DNA of 64,000 nt from Zanthoxylum bungeanum. Taxonomy: Eukaryota; Streptophyta; Magnoliopsida; Sapindales; Rutaceae. This document shows positions 11,041-22,290 of this stretch, piece after piece. A program made the translations under genes and the position numbers. Position 1 is the stretch's first letter, and the number at the start of each line of letters is the position of its first letter. The stretch spans positions 62,001 through 126,000 of the forward strand of contig SKCR01007822.1 in NCBI GenBank assembly GCA_019454045.1. The letters are read 5' to 3'. Below the pieces are notes generated by a model. That model had not been told where the DNA came from, did no database searches, and saw only the letters and a program-made list of their open reading frames with translations.

Positions 11041-14000
11041 GGAGGTTTGACCCATCTTTTTTTTAAAAAAAAAATTAATAATCGAATTATGTAATTAAAA
11101 TTCAATCTCATAGAATCATTATGTATCATTTTTATATGTTACTAGCACATGGTACACACTTTGTGCAGATTGAGTATATATTTTAGGTATTAATATTGTA
11201 AACGCTCCGAATCTTGTCGATTTTATAGTGTAAAGACAATTGATTTACTTACACGTAATATTGATTTTTTTCGTTTATTTTATAGTTCTCAAATAATATT
11301 TATAATTCATTATGTAATAGCTAATAGTCAAAGACGACATTATAAAACACTATAAATAAATAAATAAAATATCATGAAATAAAAAAATTATAAAAATTAT
11401 TCAAAATAAAATAACAAATAACAATAGACCCGAATAACTTTGTAAAGATTAGATGCCACGTATATTTTTTATTTTAATATAAAATTATAATATATCTTCT
11501 TATTATAATTTAAACAAATAACTTTGTGCGGATTGAACATACATTTTAGGTATATTGTAATTGTTCCGTATCTTGTCGGTTTTATAGTATAAATGACTTA
11601 AAATCCAAATAACTTTTTGCGGATTGAACATATATTTTAGGTATTGATATTGTAAATGTTTCAGATCTTGTCGGTTTTATAGTCTAAATGAGACAACTGA
11701 TTTACTTTTACGTAATATTGATGTCTTTTTCGTTTGTTTTCTAGTTCTCAAATAATATTTATAATTCATTGTGCAATAGCCAATAGTCAAAGTCGACATT
11801 ATAAAACACTATTAAAAAAATCATGAAATAAAAAAATATAAAAATAATTCAAAATAAAATAACAAATAAAACTAGACCCGAATTCCAAAAAATTGAATAG
11901 GTTTCTTATTTTAATAGAATATTATATTTTATATTGTAATAGGTTTTTTATTTTAATTTTATAATAAAAATTTAATTGTAGAGATTAGATGCCACATGTA
12001 TTTTTTATTTAAATAGAAGATTATAATATATCTTCTTATTATAATTGAAACAAATAACTTTGTGCGGATTGAACATACATTTTCGATATTGATATTGGAA
12101 TTGCTCCGGATCTTGTCGGTTTTATAGTCTAAATGACTCGAAATCCAAATAACTTTGTGTGAATTGAACATATATTTTAGGTGTTGATATTGTAAATGTT
12201 TCGGATCTTGTCGGTTTTATAGTTTAATGAGACAATTGATTTACTTTTACGTAATATTGGTGTCTTTTTCGTTTGTTTTCTAGTTCTCGAATAATATTTA
12301 TATTAATTGTGCAATAGCTAATAGTCAAAGTCGACATTATAAAACACTATGAATAAAAAAAATAATGAAATAAAAAAATATAAAAATAATCCAAAATAAA
12401 ATAACAAATAATACTATACCTGAAATCCAAAAATTTGAATAGGTTTCTTATTTTAATAGAATATAGTATTCTTATATTGTAATAGGTTTTTTATTTTAAT
12501 TTTATAATAAAAATATTAATTGTAGAGATTAGATGCCCCATGTATTTTTATTTTAATAGAATATTATATTTTGTATATTATAATAATTTTTTATTTTAAT
12601 AGAATATTATAATATCTTCTTATTATAATTGAAACAAATAACTTTGTGCGGATTGAACATACATTTTCGATATTGATATTGGAATTGCTCCGGATCTTGT
12701 CGGTTTTATAGTCTAAATGACTCGAAATCCAAATAACTTTGTGCGGATTGAACATATTTTTAGGTGTTGATATTGTAAATGTTTTAGATCTTGTCGAAAT
12801 CCAAATAACTTTGTGCGGATTGAACATATATTTTAGGTGTTGATATTGTAAATGTTTCAGATCTTGTCGGTTTTATAGTTTAATGAGACAATTGATTTAC
12901 TTTTACGTAATATTGGTGTCTTTTTCGTTTGTTTTCTAGTTCTCGAATAATATTTATATTAATTGTGCAATAACTAATAGTCAAAGTCGACATTATAAAA
13001 CACTATGAATAAAAAAAAATAATGAAATAAAAAAAGTATAAAAATAATCCAAAATAAAATAACAAATAATACTATACCTGAAATCCAAAAAATTGAATAG
13101 GTTCTTATTTTAATAGAATATAGTATTCTTATATTGTAATAGGTTTTTTATTTTAATTTTATAATAAAAATATTAATTGTAGAGATTAGATGCCCCATGT
13201 ATTTTTATTTTAATAGAATATTATAATATATCTTCTTATTATAATTGAAACAAATAACTTTGTGCGGATTGAACATACATTTTCGATATTGATATTGGAA
13301 TTGCTCCGGATCTTGTCGGTTTTATAGTCTAAATGACTCGAAATCCAAATAACTTTGTGCGGATTGAACATATATTTTAAGTGTTGATATTGTAAATGTT
13401 TTAGATCTTGTCGAAATCCAAATAACTTTGTGCGGATTGAACATATATTTTAGGTGTTGATATTGTAAATGTTTCAGATCTTGTCGGTTTTATAGTTTAA
13501 TGAGACAATTGATTTACTTTTACGTAATATTGGTGTCTTTTTCGTTTGTTTTCTAGTTCTCGAATAATATTTATATTAATTGTGCAATAACTAATAGTCA
13601 AAGTCGACATTATAAAACACTATGAATAAAAAAAAATAATGAAATAAAAAAAGTATAAAAATAATCCAAAATAAAATAACAAATAATACTATACCTGAAA
13701 TCCAAAAAATTGAATAGGTTTCTTATTTTAATAGAATATTGTATTCTTATATTGTAATAGGTTTTTTATTTTAATTTTATAATAAAAATATTAATTGTAG
13801 AGATTAGATGCCCCATGTATTTTTATTTTAATAGAATATTATAATATATCTTCTTATTATAATTGAAACAAATAACTTTGTGCGGATTGAACATACATTT
13901 TCGATATTGATATTGGAATTGCTCCGGATCTTGTCGGTTTTATAGTCTAAATGACTCGAAATCCAAATAACTTTGTGCGGATTGAACATATATTTTAAGT

Positions 14001-16200
14001 GTTGATATTGTAAATGTTTCAGATCTTGTCGAAATCCAAATAACTTTGTGCGGATTGAACATATATTTTAGGTGTTGATATTGTAAATGTTTCAGATCTT
14101 GTCGGTTTTATAGTTTAATGAGACAATTGATTTACTTTTACGTAATATTGGTGTCTTTTTAGTTTGTTTTCTAGTTCTCGAATAATATTTATATTCATTG
14201 TGCAATAGCTAATAGTCAAAGTCGACATTATAAAACACTATGAATAAAAAAAAATTAATGAAATAAAAAAAGTATAAAAATAATCCAAAATAAAATAACA
14301 AATAATATTATACCTGAAATCCAAAAAATTGAATAGGTTCCTTATTTTAATAGAATATTGTATTCTCATATTGTAATAGGTTTTTTATTTTAATAATTTA
14401 TTATTTTAATTTTATAATAAAAATATTAATTGTAGAGATTATATGCCCATGTATTTTTATTTTAATAGAAGATTATAATATATCTTCTTATTATAATTGA
14501 AACAAATAACTTTGTGCGGATTGAACATACATTTTCGATATTGATATTGGAATTGCTCCGGATATTGTCGGTTTGATAGTCTAAATGACTCGAAATCCAA
14601 ATAACTTTGTGCGGATTGAACATATATTTTAGGTGTTGATATTGTAAATGTTTAAGATCTTGTCGGTTTTATAGTTTAATGAGACAATTGATTTACTTTT
14701 ACATACGTGTCTTTTTCGTTTGTTTTCTAGTTCTCGAATAATATTTATATTCATTGTGCAATAGCTAATAGTCAAAGTCGACATTATAAAACACTATGAA
14801 TAAAAAAAATTAATGAAATAAAAAAAGTATAAAAATAATCAAAAATAAAATAACAAGTAATAACATACCTAAAATCCAAAAAATTGAATAGGTTTCTTAT
14901 TTTAATAGAATATTGTATTCTTATATTGTAATAGGTTTTTTATTTTAATAATTTATTATTTTAATTTTATAATAAAATATTAATTGTAGAGATTAAATGC
15001 CCCATGTATTTTTATTTTAATAGAAGATTATAATATATATTCTTGTTATAATTGAAACAAATAACTTTGTGCAGATTGAACATACATTTTCGATATTGAT
15101 ATTGGAATTGCTTCGGATCTTGTCGGTTTTATAATCTAAATGACTCGGAATCCAAATAACTTTGTGCGGATTGAACATATATTTTAGGTGTTGATATTGT
15201 AAATGTTTCAGATCTTGTCAGTTTTATAGTTTAATGAGACAATTGATTTACTTTTACGTAATATTGGTGTCTTTTTCGTTTGTTTTCTAGTTCTCGAATA
15301 ATATTTATATTCATTGTGCGATAGCTAATAGTCAAAGTCGACATTATAAAACACTATGAATAAAAAAAAATTAATGAAATAAAAAAAGTATAAAAATAAT
15401 CCAAAATAAAATAACAAATAATAACATACCTAAAATCCAAAAAATTGAATAGGTTTCTTATTTTATATAATATTGTATTCTTATATTGTAATAGGTTTTT
15501 TATTTTAATAATTTATTATTTTAATTTTATAATAAAAATATTAATTGTAGAGATTAGATGCCCCATGTATTTTTATTTTAATAGAAGATTATAATATATA
15601 TTATTATTATAATTGAAACAAATAACTTTGTGCAGATTGATATATTTTAGGTATTGATATTGTAATTGATCTCAATCTTATCGGTTTTATAGTTTAAATG
15701 ACCGAAATCCAAATAAATTTGTGTGGATTGAACATATATTTTTGGTATTGATATTGTAAATGTTTCGAACATTGTCGGTTTTATAGTCTAAATGAGACAG
15801 TTGATTTATTTTCATGTAATATTTGTGCTTTTTCATTTGTTTTATAGTTCTCAAATAATATTTATAATTCATTGTGCAATAACTAATAGTTAAAGACTCA
15901 AAGTCGACATTATAAAACACTATAAAAAAAAATCAATGAAATAACAAATAACAATAGACCCGAAATCCAAAAAATTGAATAATTTTCTTATTTTAATAGA
16001 ATATTATATTTTGTATATTATAATAATTTTTTATTTTAATTTTATAATTTTATAATAAAAATATTAATTGTAGAGATTAGATGTCACATGTATTTTTTTA
16101 TTTTAATATAAGATTATAATATATCTTCTTATTATAATATGTAATAAAAAATTTAATTGTATATATAAACTGTCATGTGACGCAATAAGAAATTGTAAAA
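11041..16200. repeat. Higher-order AT-rich tandem array, ~0.55-0.63-kb units
   Basis: The phrase CAAATAACTTTGTGC(A/G)GATTGA opens unit after unit at 11515, 12051, 12635, 13251, 13869, 14503, 15058 and 15619. The spacings are 536, 584, 616, 618, 634, 555 and 561 bp. Each unit holds an A-type submodule (CATTTTCGATATTGATATTGG, GGATCTTGTCGGTTTTATAG), one or two B-type submodules (TTTTAGGTGTTGATATTGTAAATG) and a roughly 400-bp AT-rich spacer. Units starting 12635, 13251 and 13869 have an extra truncated B module of about 86 bp. The central units are nearly identical and the outer ones diverged. The short reading frames inside are repeat shadows. Confidence 0.85.
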
Positions 16201-16387
16201 ATATTATATATATAAATATATTATTTATCGGATTATCTATAATATTATCCAAAAATTAATCGGATAATATGATATATTTTATTGTTATAATAAGGTTCTT
16301 ATTTTAATAGATTTATTAATTTAATTTTATAATTTAATAGTGTTTTTTAATATGATACTATAATATATTTAATTATTATAAAATTAT

Positions 16388-16610
16388 TGTTAGAGTTGGT
16401 GCTCTGAGCGCCAATTTCCTATATATTTCTCTGTAAATACTATTGTAAATATTTTATTAATGAATAAAATAAACAGTTTCTATAATATGAATTTTTTTAT
16501 TATATGGTAAAGACGTAAATGACCATAGAGTGATTGATTATGATACAGTTACAAAAGCGTCGCACCTGACATTGAGCAATTTCATAACAATATCATTCTC
16601 ATAAAACCAT
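16388..16610 (+). mobile_element. Truncated LTR related to the solo LTR at 5903-8093
   Basis: It starts TGTTAGAGTTGGTGCTCTGAG and follows the first ~200 bases of the minus-strand solo LTR: GAATAAAAT..ACAGTTTC, GGTAAAGACGT, AAAGCGTCGCA.CTGACATTGAG and ATAACA.TATCATTCT. It breaks off near 16,610, where sequence of the tandem-repeat family resumes. It is divergent and clearly older than the solo LTR. Confidence 0.65.
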
Positions 16611-17154
16611 CTTTTTAAAAAAAAAATTAATAATGAAATTATGTAATTAAAATTCAATCTCATAAAACCAATATGTGTCGTTTTTTATATGTTACTAGTA
16701 TAAGGCTCATATTTTGTGTTGGTTGAGCATATATTTTAGATATTGATATTATAAATGCTATGGATCTTGTCGTTTTATAGTTTAAATAAGACAATTGATT
16801 TACTTACACGTAATATTGATGTATTTTTTGTTTGTTTTATAGTTCTTAAGTAATATTTATAATTTATTGTACAATAGCTAATAGTCAAAGTTGACATCCT
16901 AAGACACAATAAATAATAAAAATTCATTAAATAAAAAAATTATAAAAATAATTCAAAATAAAATAATAAATAACAATGGACCTGGAATCCAAAAAAAATG
17001 AATATGTTTCTTATTTTAATAGAAAATTATATTTTTATATTGTAATAGGTTTTTTATTTTAATAATTTATCGTTTTGATTTTATAAGTTAATAATAAAAA
17101 TATGAATTGTAGAGATTATGTGTCACATATATTTTTATTTTAATAGAAGATTAT
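16611..17154. repeat. Further unit of the AT-rich tandem family, split by the LTR retroelement
   Basis: The sequence repeats the head of the array at 11,055 (CATCTTTTTAAAAAAAAAAT, then GAATTATGTAATTAAAATTC-like sequence, TTTTATATGTTACTAG) and the GGATCTTGTCG..TTTATAGT phrase. It is cut at 17,154 by the LTR element and its missing part continues at 29,246. Confidence 0.7.
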
Positions 17155-17790
17155 TGTATGGGCCAAATTTGGTCCAGAGGTAGTTTCGTCATTTTACTTC
17201 AGGCCCAATACTGGACGCACCCCTGAAGCCTCCTAATCAAACCCCAGAGACATAATGTCGGCCCAGGCCCGATGAGAACCAACACTCGTAACCGAAGGAC
17301 CATCTAGAGGCCCGCCCACGCGACGCCTAAGTTCATAAACTCAACAGTTGCCAGCCTACAACGGGCAAAACATAGTAATAGCTCCTCATAAAGTTGACTG
17401 TTACCATGATCCAACGGACGATTAATCAAAAGGCAATAAATGCACACGTTACTATAGCATGAATATATAAGGAACAAGGCTCCAAGAGAATGGGGATTGG
17501 AAGCTCTCATGCTCATAGCCCAAACACTACTCTCTTCATAGCTCTCTAAACCTCTCATTCTTACCACCCTCACGGTACCTTACATAGTTCAAGGTAGCAT
17601 CTAACCTTGCCCTCTCCATTATAACTTTCTTAAGTCCCTTTACTGACTTGGGCGTCGGAGTGCCCCCGGCACCCACCACACCGGTGGGCAGTACTCCCGC
17701 TCACTCTACATTCTTTGTTTTGCAGGATCGCCAGTGCCCCATCCTCACAAAATCTCAATTGTAGGCCTGGAGCGAAAATCAGCGTCTACA
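17155..17790 (+). repeat. 5' LTR of the large non-autonomous retroelement
   Basis: TG...CA bounded and nearly identical to the segment at 28607-29240. A TATA-like stretch (GAATATATAAGGAACAAGGC) near 17,461-17,480 is followed by sequence rich in CTCTC and is the likely LTR promoter. Confidence 0.9.
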
Positions 17791-17793
17791 GTT

Positions 17794-17811
17794 TGGCGCC
17801 CACCGTGGGGC
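17794..17811 (+). other. Primer-binding site
   Basis: TGGCGCCCACCGTGGGGC begins three bases after the 5' LTR. Its TGG start pairs with a tRNA CCA end. Similar sites are known from plant Ty3/gypsy elements of the TAT group. The primer tRNA was not worked out here. Confidence 0.75.
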
Positions 17812-17872
17812 CCTGGCGGTTCATAGCAGGCGAATATCTCTCATTCTACAATTCATAAACGAACAATCATTC

Positions 17873-18050
17873 ATGGCTTCTAGCAGCAAGAAAACACCAT
17901 TTCTTGTTACCACACAACCAGCCATACTCCAAGAATGATTACGCACCCTAGAAGAAGAGAATCAAGCCATGGGACTCCGATACAACTCCCCGAAAGGAAC
18001 TGGAGTAAATCGCCTCAACTTCCCAATCAACTTTACCAGGTATGTCTTGC
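17873..18050 (+). pseudogene. Remnant of a gag N-terminus
   Basis: An ATG 82 bp after the LTR opens MASSSKKTPFLVTTQ and meets TGA at codon 22. The same frame then continues through LRTLEEENQAM, a coiled-coil-like stretch typical of plant gag N-termini. Beyond about 18,050 the frame runs into non-coding repeat-like sequence. This is inferred from position and style only. Confidence 0.4.
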
Positions 18051-19689
18051 ACATTCTTTTTAAAAATGGGGTTTCAGTCGACATTAGTAAGGCATGCGAC
18101 TTTTTGGGGATGTCTCATTCGACATTAGTGTATAATTCAAGACTTGTAGAAGGTGTCCCAATTGACATTGTTACGTCACTGGTTAAAGATCACAATGGAC
18201 ACTGCGTATATGATGGTTTAGTATTGAGCAATAATTCCATTCGACGCTCTATGTATGAGTCTTGACACTGGTTTTAGATTTCATTCGACTTAAGACCGAA
18301 GAAGACTTAGCATGAGGTGAATGTCTCACTTCGCGTGACAAGTATGAAGCTAGGCACTAGACGAAAATTCCATTTGACACTACATGTACAATTATTGTTG
18401 AAATAGGAACCTTCCTTTGACTCAAAGCAATTTTCATAGGCACTTATATTACAAACCCATAATACAATTTTTAGGTAAACCTCATATGACATGTATGACA
18501 CCCTTGGTCTCTCGACCCATAATGTGGGACTCGACCCATCAACCTTCTTCATATTAACTCAGTAACCTGTCATTCGTGCTACGCGTTTGAGTTTTCATCA
18601 TGTCTAATGAAATATAACCTCCCTTAGACTTTCATCAAGCTCGGTAGAGTATGAGACTCCAATGGATCACCTTAAACTCCATTCGACCATAGACCCTCAC
18701 TAACCTTTGACAAGCCCTTATAAAATAAGGAATAAAAGACCCATATAACAGACCTTCGCCAGGTCTAGTAAAGAGTGAAGGCCTCAAGGATTTCTGTCAT
18801 GGTTGGTAGAGTGAAGATCCTCTTACAACTTCATCAATTCTTGTATCGTGTTATGTCGTGTATTCTCTTCGGTCCGGTACCAGTATATGTATCCGGATCA
18901 CAACCTATCTTCGGCGACTCCACTAGACGCGTTGGACTTCAACAAATGGCTTCAATCTCTCATCGGCGCGACAAGCTCCCATGACTTGCATATCCAGAGC
19001 CTGTAGCCATAGCAAAACTCTATCTTCACGATCGTTACATCGAAGCAGCAAATCTCCATCTCCTTCTTTCACGATCGTCGGTGTAATCATCACAGTTCGA
19101 TTGATCTACTAGATCATCGACCATTTCTTGTTTCTTAGTGTTCGACATGTCCAAGTTGTTACTAATTTGAAACCCTAGATTCTCAATCCAATACAAGCAG
19201 ATGACTCCAAATCCTGCTGCTTCTAAACAAAATCCAACAGTTAAGAGGAAGTATGTGCGCAGAAGGGGAATCATTACAGAGAACACTTCCCCACAAGAAG
19301 TAACTGCAGCACCCACTGACATAAAGATGTTTGAGCCTACCAAGGAATTCTGTACGGCCTTGAATTTTGGCATGCGAGAACAGCCTAGAAATGAAGACTC
19401 TACATCAAGTCAACTTTTGATTTAAATTCAGGGTCATAGACAAATGACCTTTTTACATCGACAGAACAGCTTGGCAAATGAGATGCAGTGATGACTTTAA
19501 AGCCAGTGACCTCACAGCCTAATTATTCTAAGGAACATCGAATGGGAAAAAGGAAATATGTGCGAAATGAACTCAACAAAGACTCAACATCTACACCCAC
19601 AGAGGTAGCCAGTATATCTAATGATCTGGAAAAACTCAAGCTTTCCAAGAAGTCATGTAGAAGGACTGTGGGAACACAAGAAAACTGGG
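18051..19689. other. Coding-free internal region rich in TTCGAC/CTCGAC motifs
   Basis: No domain of a retroelement polyprotein is visible in any frame. The words ATTCGAC or CTCGAC recur (for example 18118, 18239, 18282, 18525, 18683). Two short related segments (19,190-19,420 and 19,540-19,720) share AAGAGGAAGTATGTGCG-like wording and look like an old internal duplication. Confidence 0.5.
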
Positions 19690-20253
19690 GCGACGCATGC
19701 TGTCCTAGGCTCGCGGCCTAGTTGGGAGTACAGAGTAGCCACGAGGGACTAAACCGGAGAGTAATGGAGTCGCCACACGGTGTGAACCGGGAAAATGAGA
19801 TTTAAGGCCGCACTCACCCCTCGCAAGGAAAGACCTCAAACCGTTGGGTTCGGAATGGTCCCTTACTTATGTCACTTGTAATAAAATGATTTATGTAATA
19901 ATTTAACCAGGCTTAAATAACATTTATTTCCAAAAATATCATGCTTCTAAATTCATATGCATACATCAACAAGTTCATCACAACATGCATCATCACATGG
20001 CAATCTCATGAACATATTTCAATCCTATAATATGGAAAATTAAGAACAACCTAATCATGCTTGAGTGCTATCTCATGAACCTATTAACCAAATAACATGC
20101 TAACAGCTTAATCATGCTTGAATACAATCCCGAGAACACATAGAATGGATAAATGCAGGGATACAAATAATACGGTTGGCTATACAACACAAGAAAGATC
20201 AACCAAGAGGCAATTATGCATGAATATGATAAGACAGACTCAGTTCAGTGTGT

Positions 20254-20525
20254 TCACGTTCGTGTAGCGTTCGTAAACGCGTTCGAATGGAAATGAAACA
20301 GAATGCTCACGTTCGAGTAGCGTTTGATAACGCGTTCGAACGGAAATGAAACAGAATGCTCACGTTCGTATGGCGTTTGATAACGCGTTCGAACGGAAAT
20401 GAAACAGAATGCTCACGTTCGTATGGCGTTCGTGAACGCGTTCGAACGGAAATGAGACCTGATGCATGATAAGGCAAAAATGCTTGCGCGTTCGAGTTGC
20501 GTTCGTAAACGCGTTCGAACGGGAA
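20254..20525. repeat. 53-bp minisatellite
   Basis: The phrase GGAAATGAAACAGAATGCTC returns at 20289, 20342 and 20395, with a variant at 20448, exactly 53 bp apart. Each unit contains CACGTTCG and ACGCGTTCGAAC. Reading frames here are repeat artefacts. Confidence 0.8.
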
Positions 20526-20689
20526 CAGACCTGATGCATGAAATGGGACGCAATACATAAACACAAAATAAAAGGGGCGCGGCGAAGTACTGCCGTAAAG
20601 GTGGCCTTTTGGGGCTCTTGATCTCTCAAAGAGAGGACTTTTAGACCAACATACTAAGCCCATACGCGTCACATCACATCATGCATACA

Positions 20690-21040
20690 AACATAAAGAC
20701 AATCATATTATTCTAAGTATGTCCGATTGAACGTGTCTTGCATCCAACCGAACACACATCAACCGGCGCGGCAAAGCATCGTGGTAAAAGGGCTTTAGCC
20801 CCTCCCCATAGAGGATCTCACATCGCACTTACTAAACCCATGCGCTCGGTTGAATCATGCATACGAAAATAAAGACAATCATATCAAACTAGGTATGCTC
20901 GATTGAACGTATCTCGCATTCAACCGAACACACATCAATCGGTGCGGCAAAGCGTCGTGGTGAAGATTTTAACCCCTCCACTTAGGGAACCTTTCATCGC
21001 ACTTACTAAGCCCATGCACTCGATCATATCATACGAGAAT
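20690..21040. repeat. Two-copy ~179-bp tandem repeat
   Basis: AAAGACAATCATAT starts near 20,694 and again near 20,873. Both are followed by GATTGAACGT, CAACCGAACACACATCAA and GGCAAAGC.TCGTGGT. The second copy is somewhat diverged. Confidence 0.65.
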
Positions 21041-21579
21041 AAGCAACATACATAATTTAAATGACAAGAAATAAATAAACCAAAGCAACACAACACAAGA
21101 GAATGTGCTGTTTACTCAAGTGATACGTGGAGTTGTGTCCCATGTACAGACCGCACTACCGTCCATTCGGATTCGGCTACGGAATTTACGTCTGGGTTTC
21201 CATCCTATATACCACAAGAGACAACACTCTTCCATTCATCCATACCCACCACACACATCATACACACAACAAATGCCGCAAGTATTGAAAATATAATCAA
21301 AGTAAATGACCAGAAATTAAATAAGAACAAGTGTGAAAGATACCCTCAGGTCTAACCTTTTAAATCACCTCTCGGATGTACGGTACACGATCGTCGGAAG
21401 GGTGGATGCTCCGCAACTCTCCCGGTTCACTGGTTCACTGTTCTCGTTCGTTGTCTTACTGTTTTGAGTCCGTTTTGCTACCGTTTCCTTGTGGTTTCGC
21501 TGCCGTCTCCTCTTTATCTTTTGCTTACTCTTTCTTTGGGTGTCTTCTTCCTGTAATTTTCTTGTGTGTTGTGTATGAG

Positions 21580-21615
21580 CTAGGGACTAGGGACTAGGGA
21601 CTAAGGACTAGGGTT
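21580..21615. repeat. TAGGGAC heptamer repeat
   Basis: Four to five copies of TAGGGAC/TAAGGAC, ending TAGGGTT. It superficially resembles the plant telomere heptamer TTTAGGG but is a different word. Confidence 0.7.
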
Positions 21616-22290
21616 GAAAGGTTGGTGAAGGGTTCTTTTTATAGGCAAAGGTTAGGTTTGACAAGGAAAGGGATTTGATTTGGTGTTGGATAAGGGAAGC
21701 AAGAGATTTGATTTGGTTTGGTTAAGGGAAGTCAAAGATTGAGGGGGGACAAATCTTGGCTAGATAGGGAAGGTTGAATATTTGATTGGCTTGGTTTAGG
21801 AATACAATATTTTAAGTTTGGGAATAATCTTATTAGATTGGGAATATAATTGTTGATTGATTTTAATTAGGCATGATTATATTTTGATTTAGTATGTGAT
21901 TTGTTTATTTTAGGCATGATTTTAGTTTAAGTTGGTAATTGTTTATTTTATGTTTGGTATATGTTTTATTAATTATTTAATTAATTTATCTATTATCTTA
22001 TTTAGTTAATGTTTTAATTAATATTTATTTATTTAAATTGGGATGTGTTTTATGGGCTTTGGGGGGCTAATTGGGCTGGATGTGAGGCTAGCAGCAAAAC
22101 CAGAATTACCGACACCGTTCGAACGTTTCCTCGAACGCGGCACGAACGCCCGCAATCCGTTTGACGTTCGAACGTAAACACGAACGCAGCACTAACGAAA
22201 ACAGTGAACCTTGTTTATTCTGAATTCCCCTTCCGACGTCCGTTTTCCGCGACCTCCGTGACTTAAAAGGTAGTGTCTCCAAAATGAGAC

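Larger units (their letters stand above)
19690..22290. other. GC-richer block inside the retroelement, probably a nested or captured unit
   Basis: Base composition and wording change near 19,690. The start region carries a gypsy-like leader phrase (ATGGAGTCGCCACACGGTG). Words around GTTCGAAC occur at both sides (20,250-20,525 and 22,110-22,195). Clear borders were not found: TGTCCTAGG at about 19,701 is a candidate left end, but no matching right end with a duplication was identified. Confidence 0.4.

Noticed and set aside
11959..15920. Small conserved reading frames in the tandem array (MFNSHKVIWIS and similar)
   Set aside because: They recur only because the DNA unit recurs. They break at unit borders, and composition explains them.
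17969..18265. 98-residue reading frame inside the retroelement
   Set aside because: Only its first ~25 residues continue the gag-like remnant. The rest is non-coding repeat wording with no domain.
20307..20672. Reading frames of 90-120 residues with repeated FERV/FPFERV words
   Set aside because: They are translations of the 53-bp minisatellite and appear in several frames.
21580..21615. Interstitial telomere repeat
   Set aside because: The unit is TAGGGAC, not the plant TTTAGGG.
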